Below are positions 14,481-27,760 of a stretch of 64,000 nucleotides of DNA, in pieces. Position 1 is the stretch's first letter, and each line of letters begins with the position of its first letter. The notes under the pieces are model-generated. The model was given only the letters and a program-made list of their open reading frames with translations, was not told where the DNA came from and did no database searches. The DNA lies in NCBI GenBank assembly GCA_013396915.1, contig VWZL01001367.1, forward strand, positions 310,001-374,000. Direction: 5' to 3'. The DNA is from Stercorarius parasiticus (taxonomy: Eukaryota > Chordata > Aves > Charadriiformes > Stercorariidae). Position numbers and translations under genes: made by a program.

Positions 14481-16201
14481 GACTTATCAAAGGAACAAAT
14501 TGCAGTTAGTGGCCAGACTTGAATATTGTCCCTAAATAACATCTCCTACTGCTACTGTTTAAGAGCAGACTTTGGAGTAGAGGAACTATTTGTTTGACCC
14601 ACCAGGGTATTTCTTATCTTTTTTATTTTCCTTAAATGCTTTCATTGAGTTGTTTTTTTTTTTAAATATTTAGGTTTTTATTGCAAGTCTCATAAAATAT
14701 CTGATTGAGACCAGAATTTTGTAGATAGTCACTTCTTTATGTACAAATACAGCAAGATAATTTTGTGATATAACTGATAATGAGTGTACTGGAATTTTAA
14801 AATATTGCTATTAACTGTATAATAATTATCCACCAAGGTTTTAGAAAACGTTTATTAAACTCAAAGACAAAAAGAACTTCTTTAAATAATGATTGTCATT
14901 TACATTTAAAAACTTTATTTAAGAATCAAAGCTGACTAAAATTATTATTTTGAGATCTTTATATAAAGCTTATGTTAATTCATACAAATAAAAAATAAAA
15001 TTTAAACTCTTAATGGTGGAGTTAAAGTAATATATCATAAAGCAAATTATTTAAAGGAAATAAATAAAGACTTATTTGATAGTCCAAGAAATTTCTGTCT
15101 GAAAAAAAGTAATTATTATATAGCTACATAGGGCTCAGGAACTAGCACGCTAATGGGCTGTCTCCACACTATTAACGGAGTCTATGCAGGTAAGAGACTC
15201 TGTGAATTACTAAGGCTATTATTAGAGTCCATCCATGCCCCAGAAGGATGCATAACTTTCACCTTCAAAGCCACACAGAGAAGTTGTATTTCTCTATGAA
15301 GTAAGACACTAAAGCAGAAAGACTCCTGTCTGACTGCTTCATTTTAAGTTAGTCTATTTGGTTCATGTATTTAAACAGAAAATTATATGCAATAATAAGA
15401 AAAAGCAACAACAGCACAAACTAACTTCTCAGCCCTATCTGTTCTTGCAATATGATATCACCAAGGCTTCAACAGCATTAAAGAAATAGAAGTTTGCCAA
15501 AGCAGTGTCAAGAGATTTTACTATTTTAGTAGATGGAATTTTGAATACTATTTTAAAGTATTCCTACATCTTTCTTTATTAATCAATGTATTCCTGGAAA
15601 TGAGGCATAAATTGATCTTGGTAATCACAGAAAATACAAAGGCTTTTATAAATTTGCTTGCTTAAGGTGACTGCTTCAACAGCTTCCCATAAGCAAGAGA
15701 TTAAACTATTTCCTTTTATTTCATAACATTATTGATATTTTTGTCTTTGCCCAGCTATAACATACCTAGTGTAACTATGTTAGAAAACCCAGCCTACTGC
15801 TAAGGTTATTTTCCTATTCATACATTGGTTGGTACCATGACAAAGGGCTCATTCTGGTTGGAGAATAAAATGGTTTGGTACTTTCTTAACGTGAAGATAG
15901 AATATCTAATAAATATTCTCACAGCAGACCTCTCCGAAAAGTGTCTAAATGAAGAGATACAGGAAAAAAGGTGGATACCCTTATTTATGCCTGCTTCCAT
16001 TCTCATAGTTTTCATTTTTTCTTTTAATAAAACATAGGTAGTATTCACAATTATTTTGCCGTTGCTTATTGAATTATTGAAGGCATGACAATAGTTTCAG
16101 GTGATTAACATGGCTGCCAGCACAGCACAAATTAATGCTGGGAAAAGTAGTAAGATCTGCCCTTCACCTCCTCTCTATTTAGTTACTCTAGCTTACACAT
16201 C
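14481..16201. other. Intergenic, nothing recognised
   Basis: Very AT-rich sequence. Two overlapping open frames of 70-76 codons on opposite strands near 15,820-16,048 have no supporting signals. Confidence 0.45.
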
Positions 16202-16700
16202 GCAGAGTCACAGAATGGTAGGGGTTGAAGGGACCTCTGGAGATCATCTAGTCCAACATCCCTGCCAGAGCAGGGTCACCTAGAGCAGGTCGCACAGGAA
16301 CCTGTCCAGGCAGGTTTTGAATATCTCCAGAGACGGAGACTCCACCACCTCTCTGGGCAGCCTGTTCCAGTGCTCTGCCATCCTCAAAGTTCCTCCTCAT
16401 ATTTAGGTGGAACTTCCTCTGTTCAAGTTCGTGCCTGTTACCCCTTGTCCTGTCACTGGGCACCACTGAAAAGAGCCTGGCCCCATCCTCCTGACACCCA
16501 CCCTTTACGTATTTATAAGCATTGATAAGATCCCCCCCTCAGTCGTCTTTTTTCCAGACTAAAAAGACACAAATCTCTGAGCCTTTCTTCATAAGAGAGA
16601 TGTTCTAGTCCCCTAATCATCTTGGTAGCCCTTTGCTGTACCCTCTCCAGCAGTTCCCTGTCCTTCTTGAACTGGGGAGCCCAGAACTGGACACAGTACC
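16202..16700 (-). mobile_element. CR1 LINE, about 500 bp 3' part
   Basis: The segment begins with CAGAGTCACAGAATGG and GGTTGAAGGGACCTCTGGAG and runs through the full set of CR1 3'-UTR/ORF2-end landmarks. These include the part whose reverse complement encodes the CR1 ORF2 C-terminal region with [20 protein letters not shown] and YEERLRDL. It lies on the minus strand and is 5'-truncated at about 16,700. Open frames at 16,248-16,466 and 16,513-16,743 belong to this repeat and not to host genes. Confidence 0.92.
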
Positions 16701-19700
16701 TTTTTAAGAATTGGCAAGTGAAAATAATTGGCATTCTGTACATTCAAACAAGTCTTTCTATCCCACCGTGTACGTAATTACAAAATATTGATTATTGGAA
16801 GTACATTTATATACAGTTAGCGTTTTTATGTACTTCATGAAATTGTAATGATCTATATTCATAGCAAATTTAATCAGTCATAATTAATTTATGGGCTCTG
16901 ATCGACACTGTATGTAATGATAATATGTTTAATGATGGTTTTCTAGTATTTTTCCTTGCTACTTATTTCTCATTTCATACTCTGCTGAATCTTCTTTTCT
17001 TTCTCTTTTGTTTTTTTTTTTCCTTTATATGTCATTCTTAACTCTTTTAGCTTGTTTTATCTGCAAATGTCTACTTGGCAACTTTAACATACCAAGCATT
17101 GCAGTTAACAGATTTATTCATTTTTAAAGCAAAACCAGAAGGTCTTTGCTTTTGGGTGCTCTGAAGCAACATACATGCTGTAGTATACACTGAATAAATA
17201 CACATTGATGTATGGTTTCTTGTGTAATAATGACTCTACCTTTCTTCTTCTACATGAAATCAGATTTATAACTGAACTGTATCTTTCTGCTACTATCACT
17301 CCAATGTAAACATTTTAGACAAGAAAAAAAGTAAGGATGTAACATCAATGAAAAAATTACCGATGATCTGGACAGTGGACGCAGTGAAAACTATGAAATA
17401 GCTCAGTAAGTCCCAAGTCCTCTCAGAACCTCAAAACATTTCATAAATACTGTATCTGAGTATATATCACATACAGCTTTATACAGCGTATACAGATCAT
17501 GTCTGACATTTTATTTCTTCTAAAAGTACAGTTGAATATAGAATTAGAAAATTAAATTAAAAATTAAGTCAGATGCAATGCCAAGGAATTTAATTTTAAT
17601 GGTTGAATTTTGAACACACTTATTGAAAAAATATACCAGATTCTGCTAAACTTTTAAAACTCAGCAGGGTGTCAGCAATCTTAAAAGATTCACTTTACAG
17701 TAACATACTTTCATTACAGTAACTTATATTTAATCTTCGAGCAACTTCAAATTTTAATTTGCCTCTCCCAAACAAGGCCTTAATAGTATATACAAATAGG
17801 TTTGTCATTAAAAAATGCATAAGAACTGGTGAGATCTGAATATTTGCTGTGATCTCAGTTAGCAGGGTATGGCTAATCAAAATTTATTTGTGACAGATTG
17901 AGCTGCTTGGCTTAACAAAAGCAACATACTAAATATATTCAAAATGACACTATAACATTGGATATGTGCGTAAATTAGTCTCAACTGAAAACCAGCAAAA
18001 CAGAACATATTCAGCAATTATGTACTTACGCAGTATTTCATTTTCATTGCAATTTTACATCTTGAGTGCACCTGATGTTCAAATTTCCTAAAAAGAAAAA
18101 GTTGAAAGACAAAAATATACCACAAGTATTGTAGAGCCAGATCTTCTGGCAGTATTAAATAGGCAAAGATCCATTGACAAAACAATGTCAACACATAACA
18201 GCACTGTAAATCAGCAGAGTAACTAATATTTTAAAGTAAACCAAATAAAACACAATACAATTGTGTTTCAGTGTATAACCCTTTTCTAGTTTGCTGTGGT
18301 TAACAAACGTTATAAAACTAACACTCCTGAAGCATAGCAGAAATTTTGACCGGCAACATACTTTACATATTGTATTTTTAATTGATAGCTGCTGTGCATA
18401 AAATACTTGTGATTTTTCTTCCAAATTGCTAGTATACTTTTATCGTTATCGTTAGAAACCTGTTATACAGTTTTGTAGGTTACACACAGTGGAAACAGAT
18501 AAAGCAGGAAACTTCACATGTTACAGGATGATTGAATTTGGTTTGCACATTGTGAAACAATTCAATTTACTCGATTGGCACTAGTTTTATATCATTTGAT
18601 CTGGTGATTACACAATATTTGCAGTCAGCAGTTCAACTTGTGAAATGATGAATACAACTACATTTTAATCTAACCAATTAGAAGACAATTACATTGGAAA
18701 ATTTAATCACAGTTCATTAGGTCCTCAAATTCTATGAACATCCAGTCAAAATGCCAAGATGCGACTTCAAAATAGCCAATTTAGCAATCACCTGAAGGCA
18801 AAAAAGTTGAACATGGTTGTATTCTTTCTTCTGAAAGCTCCTAAACCGAGATGTCCCAGTGCTCAAATCAACACCGTAAGACCTTTACTGTTTGGGTAAA
18901 AGAGTATAGTTGAGCAGGAAACTCTAGTCTCGAATGCAGAATTACATCCTGAACACAGAGAAGTCTATGGGCTTGCCCTTGCCCTTCTGCTTTGCCCTGC
19001 GGAAACAAATGGGTTTGCTGTGCGCCTCTTCAGCTACTTAATGAGACAAAAGAGTAGTCTCCTCAAGCAGAGGGAATGCCCAAAAGATGGGGAGGAAAAC
19101 AAAGTGAAATAAGTGTTTTTAAAAAGATCATTCTAAAGCAAAAATACTGAGCATATAAGTATAGTACAATGGTTGTATAGATTAGACTATTAGTGGTAAA
19201 TAAGCAGTGAAAAATGTTACAGAACTCATCTACTATAAAATGACACATTTGGTTCTAAGACTATGTCATAGTTGTCTGATGAAGATGTCAATTTAAAGAA
19301 TATCTTTAATAATGAGGCTATTTTGTATTCAAATCTAACAGCATGGGCTTGCTTCAAGTCCAGCATACTAAAAAACCTGCACAGTTCTCTGTGTAAGTCT
19401 TCAGATGATACACAAAACAACCTTGCAGAAGGTATGGTTGCTTGTCCTCTGCCATCATAGTTGATGATACTGAAGAAAACAAATCTTTTTTATTTCTCTG
19501 TCAAATGTATGTATCTGCTAGACCTGTTGTTCTAGATTTATGGTTTTTTTTTAAAGCCAGGTTTAAGGCAGAATGTGGGAGTCTGGATAGAACATGAAAG
19601 GTATGATCAAAGACTAGTGATAACAAGAGTTCTGTCAGTTGAGAAAACTGACAAACTGAGAATGGAATACAGGAAGACCTATTTTTCCCAGTCAGCACTT

Positions 19701-22700
19701 TTGCATACTTGAAGTAAAACAGTATTTCACAGAAGCTCTGATAAAGTTTCTAAGGTACTGCCTTAAATCTGCCAGCGAGTAAAGATTAGCTTTCTTTAGG
19801 TAAATTTCTCAGGTTATTTAATTCCCTAAGAAATGAGCTGAAACTTATTTAACCCATATTTCTACTAGTCTTCTATAAAAGCTGGATCTTCTTGTTGTTA
19901 GGTGCTCCAATAATAGTAAAGGCGGTAATGGTAGAAACAGTTATGTCTTTTGTAGACTGTGGGTGTCCTGGAACAGACAGTCCTCCCTCTGTAGATTAAA
20001 TCCTGTTAGGAATGGAGCAATGCTATGGCACTTGCTGTTGTTCAACCAAAATTGAGCACGAAGAGAGCTACAGCAACAAGAATTTCCTTGCTCCCACTTC
20101 TGACCCAGGGAGTAACATGGGCATGCGTTAAATTAGTATAATGTGTGGCAATCCTTTAAACCTGCTGTACTAGCATTGTAGTTGGAGCATTGCCCATCAC
20201 TGAACTGGAACGCCAGCCTGGCAAAACAGGAAAGCTCTGAGACACTTGAAATTCCATGCAAGTGGAGTTCTGGTTTTGGGACAGAAAATAAGATTATGCT
20301 CATAACTACAAATATGATACAGGCTAAAGAATATCTCTTACTAATCTCTGCATCAAGTTTCTGAGCTGGGCACTGAGCCTGATCCAGCTCCTGGTGACAG
20401 CTGCAGGACTTTTTCAGCTGACCTAAATGGGTTATCTTCGATGTTAGGCACTTAGGAGAATAAGCGGGGATTTCACCGTGTTGTTGGAAGTGACAGTTTC
20501 TCATACAGTGGTTTCCATGGATTTTAGTTACTGTTGCAAGGTACCTTTAGAGGACAAGAGTTTCAGTTAATCAGCACAGCTTACTGCACCAGCACAGCTT
20601 GTTCACAGCATCTGGGCATACTTCTCCAATTCAGTGTCTCCGAGAAACCTTGGTCCTCATTTACTGCGGCTGGCCAGTGTTCTAATATAATCCAGAGTCA
20701 AAAAACAATCAAAAAGAAGAAATGGTATGGGACAAATGTAATTTCTTTCCATGTTGCAATAGTTTACAGTTTGTGATGTTTGCTATTTCTTCTGCTACAG
20801 CTTTATTTTGAGTACATGTTCATATTCAGTAAAATGTTAACACACAGGGCTTAGTTCCATTCTTAGGACTACACAAACGTAACATAAAGAAAGAAGATTA
20901 TCCTGTGTCCAGCAGGCTCTCAACATCTGCTATTTGTAAGCACAGCTTTGTCAGAAGACTCTTGCTTCTCTAGAGTACGTGCTGGAATTGTTAATCACGT
21001 TTTACTTTTAGAAAGTCGGAGAGCCTAACTCAAAAAAAGTTACATGCCTTGCCTAGCCTGACTCTTAAGAGCTGGTTCTGTAAAGATTGCATATTCTTTA
21101 TACATACTTGACTAGTGCACCTTACACATTGCAATACATGTACACATCTTAAATTAGTCTACTTGGAAATTCTGTGGAAATTCATCGCTCGCTATATTTA
21201 TATGGAGCAGACTTCTGGCTGCGGCCAGCGTGCCCAGCATCAGGCATATTCATACCAGCTTGTTTTAGTCACCTTACTTAGATGCCATTTCAGATGTTAG
21301 TTTCCCTATGAAATGAATGTCTCATCTGGCCTGTAAAATTCACTTTTTATTTCGTTGCCCGCAGAGAGTCCTAAGCTCCCAATGTAAGTACCTAAGATGG
21401 ATACATAAATGTAGGTGATAATGATCCCAAAGTCTGTCTCTAATAATGCAAGCTATTCCTTAGTGAGAATCTTTCTTCACATAATTCCCTGGTGTTTTCG
21501 CAGTCTGAGATACTTCTTTTAAACACCAGAGGAGTCTAAATATATCAGTGGAGACAGATGCTTTCCATTCTACACATCCTCTGCAGGCTTTATTAAATTG
21601 TCTGTAACTAAACAGTAGGACCGAGCCTCCATAATTGTGTCATGTGTTTTGTTTGCTTGTTCTGATTGGCATATTTTGGTGGTGTGCCTCAGTTAGACAC
21701 GCTTTGGGCAAACCCTGCAACACGGAATCCTGATCCTCCACATTTACTTTCAGCTTGCTATACACTATGGAGGAAATATCAGGGTTGAGAATTCATATCG
21801 CAATATGCACAATGACTCCTCTTTTTCCATATAATAATTGTGAACCCTTTATGAGCATCATAGTCCTGTTTTGTACAAAGCCCTCATTAAAAGAAAAGCT
21901 TGCTGTTGGCTCATAACGGCCTTGTGATCTCCTCACATACCCATAAACTTGCCTTCTATATTTTCCTTTTATTTGCCCCTTCTTGCACATTTCTGCTTTG
22001 TCAATAGATGCCACTGGTAGCTTGCCAAATTGCTATTTGGAAAATGGGTTTACATTTCCAAATTATATGTTAGGTTTTTGTAATACCTTAAATAGACAAA
22101 TATTTGAAGAAAGTCTCAACAATACATTCTTATAATTTCCTGCTTAATGAGGTAATTTTGCCAAGTAAACTGGGAAAATACAAGGTTATTGGATGCAAAT
22201 CAGGTCTGTTATTTACATAACTAAAGTACTTGGTCCCCTTTTTCATGTAATATCTGAAGTTATGCAGGCATAAAAAAATAAAAACAATATATTTCAGTGG
22301 AAATACACCTAATTCTAAGCATATTTCCAATGTAATGACATCTTGTACATAGAAGAAAGGGAAAGCTCATTTACCAATAATAATAATATTTTATCTATGT
22401 AAATCTATCCATACAGAGTGTTACTTGGAAATTTACCAACTTTGATATGAATATCATCAGATGCAGTAAAGCCAAGCCAATTATAGGAAGATTAGGACTG
22501 TAATAAATTTGCTAGGAAATGTTAAAATGGGAAATAAAAAATTTTTATTCCTCATAACAAATGCAATCATTTATGTCCTGATTTGATAATGCTAAAAATT
22601 ACTGATAAGGAGGTCATTCAAGGTCAGAAAATTCAAAGATGATTTTCTTATTCTGTGGTCTGTAAGACTCTCATTTTTAGATTGGGAAAACCAGTTCTGA

Positions 22701-25700
22701 CAGTTCGTCAGTCCAAATACTCTAGGTAAAGAATCTAATTTCTGTTTTGTCATTTTGACAGGAAAATGATTTTCTGTTTTTCTCAAAGTCCTACCCTATT
22801 GAGTTGAAGAGCATAAAATGTGAAGATTATTGCACTTTTCCCTAACAGTTCTCCTGCTATCATACATATGGGATATGACCCTTAATAAGAGGGAGCTGGA
22901 ATATATTAATTATAACATGCATTTCTGTATGTTTCTCTATAAATGAGTGAAAGACTTCATAATGGGAAATAATGGTTATTTCTTTGTCAAAACAAAATGG
23001 GCTGAGATAAACATCTTTATGTCACCTGCTCAGATGATTGCAGACATGCTGATGTTTTAAATGCATCCTTATACGTATGTCAGGATGTCTTTTCTCTCTT
23101 AAAACATTATTGCTCAGTTTTAACTGCAGAAACTTTGAGCTTTGTGAATATGGATGAACATGAATCATCCACATACGTGACTCATGTCTATGTTCTTATG
23201 AAAGATTATATCACAGATACAGATGGATAATGAACCTGAATGAATAAGTGATGTCAAACAAATAATGCAGGACTCTACAGTGAGTAGAACAGAGACGTAC
23301 TGTTAATTGAGAAAGCCGCTAGGAAATCTCAAAAGTGGACCCCCCTGCTGTGGCCTTCTCTTCACACTTCCTCTGCATTCCTCCCCTTTGGGCTTTTCAT
23401 CCTCGCTGCCATATTCCACCACTGCCACCAACTGGTGTAGGCAGAAGTCTGAGACCCAAACGATGCAACGAATCTCTTTTAGGGCTGGGACAAGTCAATG
23501 AAGCTGTTATGGCACATAGTGGTACTTGCCTATAATTTGGCACTGGCTGGGTGACACAATGCATTTTGTTAATCAAAAATGCTTTGATGTTCCATCAGTT
23601 CCTGTCTTTGCCAGTTTTCCCAGATTTGCATAGGATACAGTATGTTCTTTCTTATATGCTTTGCAATGTCATTAGATGTGCTTCGTAACAGATTATAATT
23701 GCATGCCAATACAATATCACTTGTTTCAGGAAGTCATTTGGAATATGCCTCTCCATGTAGTACCATTTAATGCCTGAGTGCCAAGAGATGCTGACTGCTG
23801 TGTTTTGGGTGAGATTGAAAGAGAAGCTCAAGAAGTACTTTGGCTGTGCATGTCAGCCCCAAATAATACTCTCGATAAGTCAGGCAAACAAGGTTTATGC
23901 CAGTTGCAGTAACTGTGATGTATGTCCAAATTTTGTATTAAATTTGGCTGTCTGTAGTCAGAAAATTCATCCTAACTGGAACACTTTCTGGATCTGTATT
24001 ACCATTAGCAATCAGGTTCTGAAATCAGAATATATTCTGTTTCTTGTATGCAAACCAGTCATTTTCAATGGTAGGACAGTTTTAAATAAGGGTCAATGAG
24101 ATTCATTTAAACAGTATTAAAATATTGCTGAATAGATCAGGGTTTTTACCAGTTAAACTGAGTTTCTCAGAAGAGAACTCATTTAATTGTCCACCAGCTG
24201 TTGGCTCAAATAGTGAAAAGACATCATAGTAAAGACTAAAGCAGAAAGTTTATCACTTTACAGAGTGGAATTCTACACTCTATTCTGAACCAAAGACAAG
24301 TTAATACACACATACATTCCCATTAAGCATAACTAATATCTCCTCAATACATAATTAATTTCAAAGAGAAAAGAAACCATACTGCATATTGATCGATTTA
24401 TTAAAGACAAGCTAACATTTTCTTAGAAAAATTTGTAAAAAATGTTCATAATAAACGAATTTATGTTTTTTAGGACTTCCACAAAGTTTTATTCAATGTA
24501 TTCGTACTATCTTGGACTTTGGATTAGACTGGACACTCTGCTGTGAATATTCAATATTGACAGTCTCACGTTTAAGCTTCCTTTACACGATACTGTCCAC
24601 TTGTCCAAAGCAATACCTGCAGACTGTAACTTTCTGTGACAGATTCTATAGAAACATAGTGTAAAAGAAACTCTTGCTTCAGTATATTTAAAATACATAC
24701 AACTTTTCCAACACTCATTTAAATTAATGGAAGGAACTTTTTATACTTCAACAGGCAGTGGATGAGGCTCAGTATGTTCAGTCTCACAATCCATAAATGG
24801 TCCTATACCTCTGTGCCATTCTGGTGGTAGGACTATGGCTTAATTTCAGATGTGGTATCACAAACTGGCAAGGTAAGCAAGCCAGAGAAGAAAAGGTCTG
24901 ATAAGAAAGTAAAGCTACAAGGACTAGATATGAATAGAATTTACAGGTCAGAGGTATTTTTACATTTATATGTAAATAAGATAAATCAGTGATAGCAGCA
25001 GGTTTAGCTACCTGCCCATGGCATTTGGTCACACTTAGTGAGTGTGCCTGTCACAAACTCACTGGACTTGTTATAATTGTACTTGTCTTGCACCTTTAAG
25101 GCACTGATTCCCTGCTGTCTTGTACCTTGTGTAGATACTTGTCCCAGTGCCAACTGGCTTAAACTGTACTGGATTTGATGGATAAGCTTTATTTGCAGTA
25201 GCTCTTTCCAGATTGCCGAGACATCTTTGATCTTTGTTGCTGTGTACCTGGTCAGCAAAGGAGAAGCATCAGCAAGACACAACTTTCTTAGCAGACTTTT
25301 TAGCTGATGCTACATTTTAGAAAATTATATCTGTTATGTCTGGTTTCACTCAGATAACTGCTTCCTGATGCCTTCCTCAGTTCTTAGATGTGACGTTAGT
25401 CTAGGCAAGCCCACAGACCCAATATCCTGTCATTTCTGGATGCCTGCAGCATAAAGGAAGGGAAAACCATCTTTTTTCCTGGATGGACTAGAAAATATTG
25501 TTTAATTGAATTTTTGGTGCAAAAGCAGCAAAGTTCAGTGACAATTCAGTCCTATATTAAAGCAAGATGAAGACCTTTTATAGACTTTACTGCCGGTGAT
25601 GTGTTAGCTGTAGCACGATTTTGCTGAAGAACAGGAACAAAGACTGTTTTCTGAGTGTTTTAAAATTAAATTATAAAAGTACAGACTGTACTAGACACTG

Positions 25701-26977
25701 TACAGGAGAACAGCTTAGCACAATCCAATGATCATAGGAAGCCCAGCTGTCCAAGATAATTAAGAAAATCCTAGCAGATCTGCAGCATGGTCAGTTTAGT
25801 GTATGGTCAGGAGGACATTGCAGTGCTGCATCTGAAGGCTGATCATGTTTGCACTCTTGTCCTCATACCTTCCAGCTAAGTAGTAACCAAAAAGCAGAAG
25901 AGATTATTAGAAAGTTGGAAATCAAATTATGTCTGTGACCCTCTTTTCTAGTAATATAGCACCAACATGAGACACAATGCTTTCTAGACTCCTGCTTCTC
26001 TCTAATTTTCTGTAATACCAGCTCTCACGCTATAAAATAATAGGGAACTATATCATTTTTACGTCACTTCTGTGAGTTACTTTTGTTTCTCCCACCATTG
26101 AATGAATCTGCAGTAAGTAACACAGGAAGTACTTTTATATATTAAACTATTTGAAAGAGCTTAATTTTGGATTTACTTTTATTTAAACATAATCATATGG
26201 AAGTACAATTACCAAAAAAATATTCCTGTACCTCATTTTCACATCTTCTTAGTAAGCCTAACAAACATGTCATATTATACTTACTAAAATTATGTGTTCA
26301 ATGGTAACATCTATAGTTAGCAAATCCATTCCTACTGTTGCATAGAACTACAGTGTTAAGTGCCAATGACAGATTTATTTCACAGAATAATACACCAGGG
26401 AATTACTCTAGTTCGGTGATATTCACTGGGAATTACTATTCTTTAGGAGTGAAAGATTTAAATGCAGAAAGACTATGTATTATGCCGTGTTAATGAACAA
26501 GATAAGGCCGGTACTAACTAGCTAAAGTCATAAGATGTGCTATCCCAATATACTCTTCAAGGAAAATATACATTGTCTAGATTTGAAACCTACTGTTTGA
26601 ATTTAAAAGATAGAACTTATTCTAAGCCTTACAATGTCTGCAGTGTAATGAACTTTTTCTGTTTTTCCAACTAGATCACATTTATAATGCTAGAATGAAA
26701 CAAGCCAAATTAATGGATTCACAATGGGAAGGCATGAATTTGTCTACAGATTTTTGGCATAAAGTAAAAATACAGCTAACAGAGACTTTTTTTTTCCACT
26801 GTATAATTTTCTGAAACTCAGCGTTTATGGATGTGGAGCCTCTATCTCCACTGATATTTTATTCTTTTTTTTTTTTTTTGCTTATATTGTGTATGCATTG
26901 CTCTGACAGATTTTTATGTTTTTTAAGTAAGACTAATATAACTTGTAAAAATACAGCTGGAGAACCAGCAAACACGT
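16701..26977. other. Intergenic, about 10 kb, nothing recognised
   Basis: AT-rich sequence with only scattered chance frames. The longest is a 123-codon minus-strand frame at 20,133-20,504, with no recognisable domain. A pair of overlapping plus-strand frames lies in a C-rich patch at about 23,335-23,535. No splice-bounded exon, RNA gene or repeat family was supported. Confidence 0.4.
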
Positions 26978-27046
26978 TTGAATATATATGGTAAAATATT
27001 GACCATATTTTTATTATATTGACCATATATATTGAATATATATGGT
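26978..27046. repeat. AT-rich nested direct and inverted repeat
   Basis: The 15-mer TTGAATATATATGGT occurs twice, at 26,978-26,992 and 27,032-27,046. Between the copies the 12-mer TATTGACCATAT occurs twice (26,997-27,008 and 27,017-27,028). ATATGGT and ACCATAT are inverted with respect to each other, so the block can form alternative hairpins. It is probably a local slippage or unequal-copying product. Confidence 0.7.
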
Positions 27047-27565
27047 TGCTTTCTGAAATATTAATCTCTTAAAGTCTGTTGAGACAGCTGAAGTCAATGA
27101 GACAACTCATTTGCAACATGAACTATGTCTTTATTTTTTTCTAAGATAAGGGGACATAGTGCTATAAGAAAGTCAGATAGATACCCAACAAAAATGTTGA
27201 ACTATTGTTTATTGTAACCAAATACAAGGTCACCAAATTCATAAGTGGGTCTTATCCACAGTTATGGACAGAATCCAAGAAACTTGATTGGTGTTTTATT
27301 ATTTACTGTTTGCTATTTTTTAAAGAACACTTGTAGAGAGGTGGAAGGTTACCTCAGCTTTTTACATTTGTACTGTAAGATATGTTCCCTGTCTGGGAGA
27401 TATTACAGCTTAACAGATGTCTCCCAGATGGTCATCTGATACAAAGTCATACACAGAAGTCAGGTCAGCAACTTTGGAAATAAAATCCAACTTACAGGAA
27501 ATATTTATAGTTGATTCAGCATGCAGCAATATGACCTTTATAAATGCTTAAGGAAAAAGAAGAGG
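27047..27565. other. Intergenic, nothing recognised
   Basis: AT-rich sequence between two local repeats. A 64-codon plus-strand frame here has no supporting features. Confidence 0.4.
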
Positions 27566-27760
27566 AAAAGTTTACATACTTAGAATAGAAAACTTTTGGT
27601 AAAAATATCGGGGAAACTTTTAGTTTGGCATTCCTAAGGCCTACCCAAAGTTAAAAAAGAGAGAAAAAAAAGTTTAACATACTTAGAGTAGCAAAATTTG
27701 TGGTAAAAATATTAGTGAAACACTTAGTTTGTTACTCCTGAGGCCTGCTTGATGTAAGAA
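27566..27760. repeat. Diverged tandem duplication, two units of about 100 bp
   Basis: Unit 1 (about 27,566-27,655) and unit 2 (about 27,665-27,760) align throughout. They share AGTTTAcATACTTAGA, then GGTAAAAATAT, then GAAAC, then TTAGTTTG, then CCTaAGGCCTnC in the same order and spacing. Differences are scattered, so the duplication is old. No further unit was seen on either side. Confidence 0.75.

Noticed and set aside
16248..16743. Two minus-strand open frames of 72-76 codons
   Set aside because: They belong to the CR1 LINE at 16,202-16,700 and not to a host gene.
20133..20504. 123-codon minus-strand open frame
   Set aside because: No similarity I can recognise, and an equally open frame on the opposite strand.
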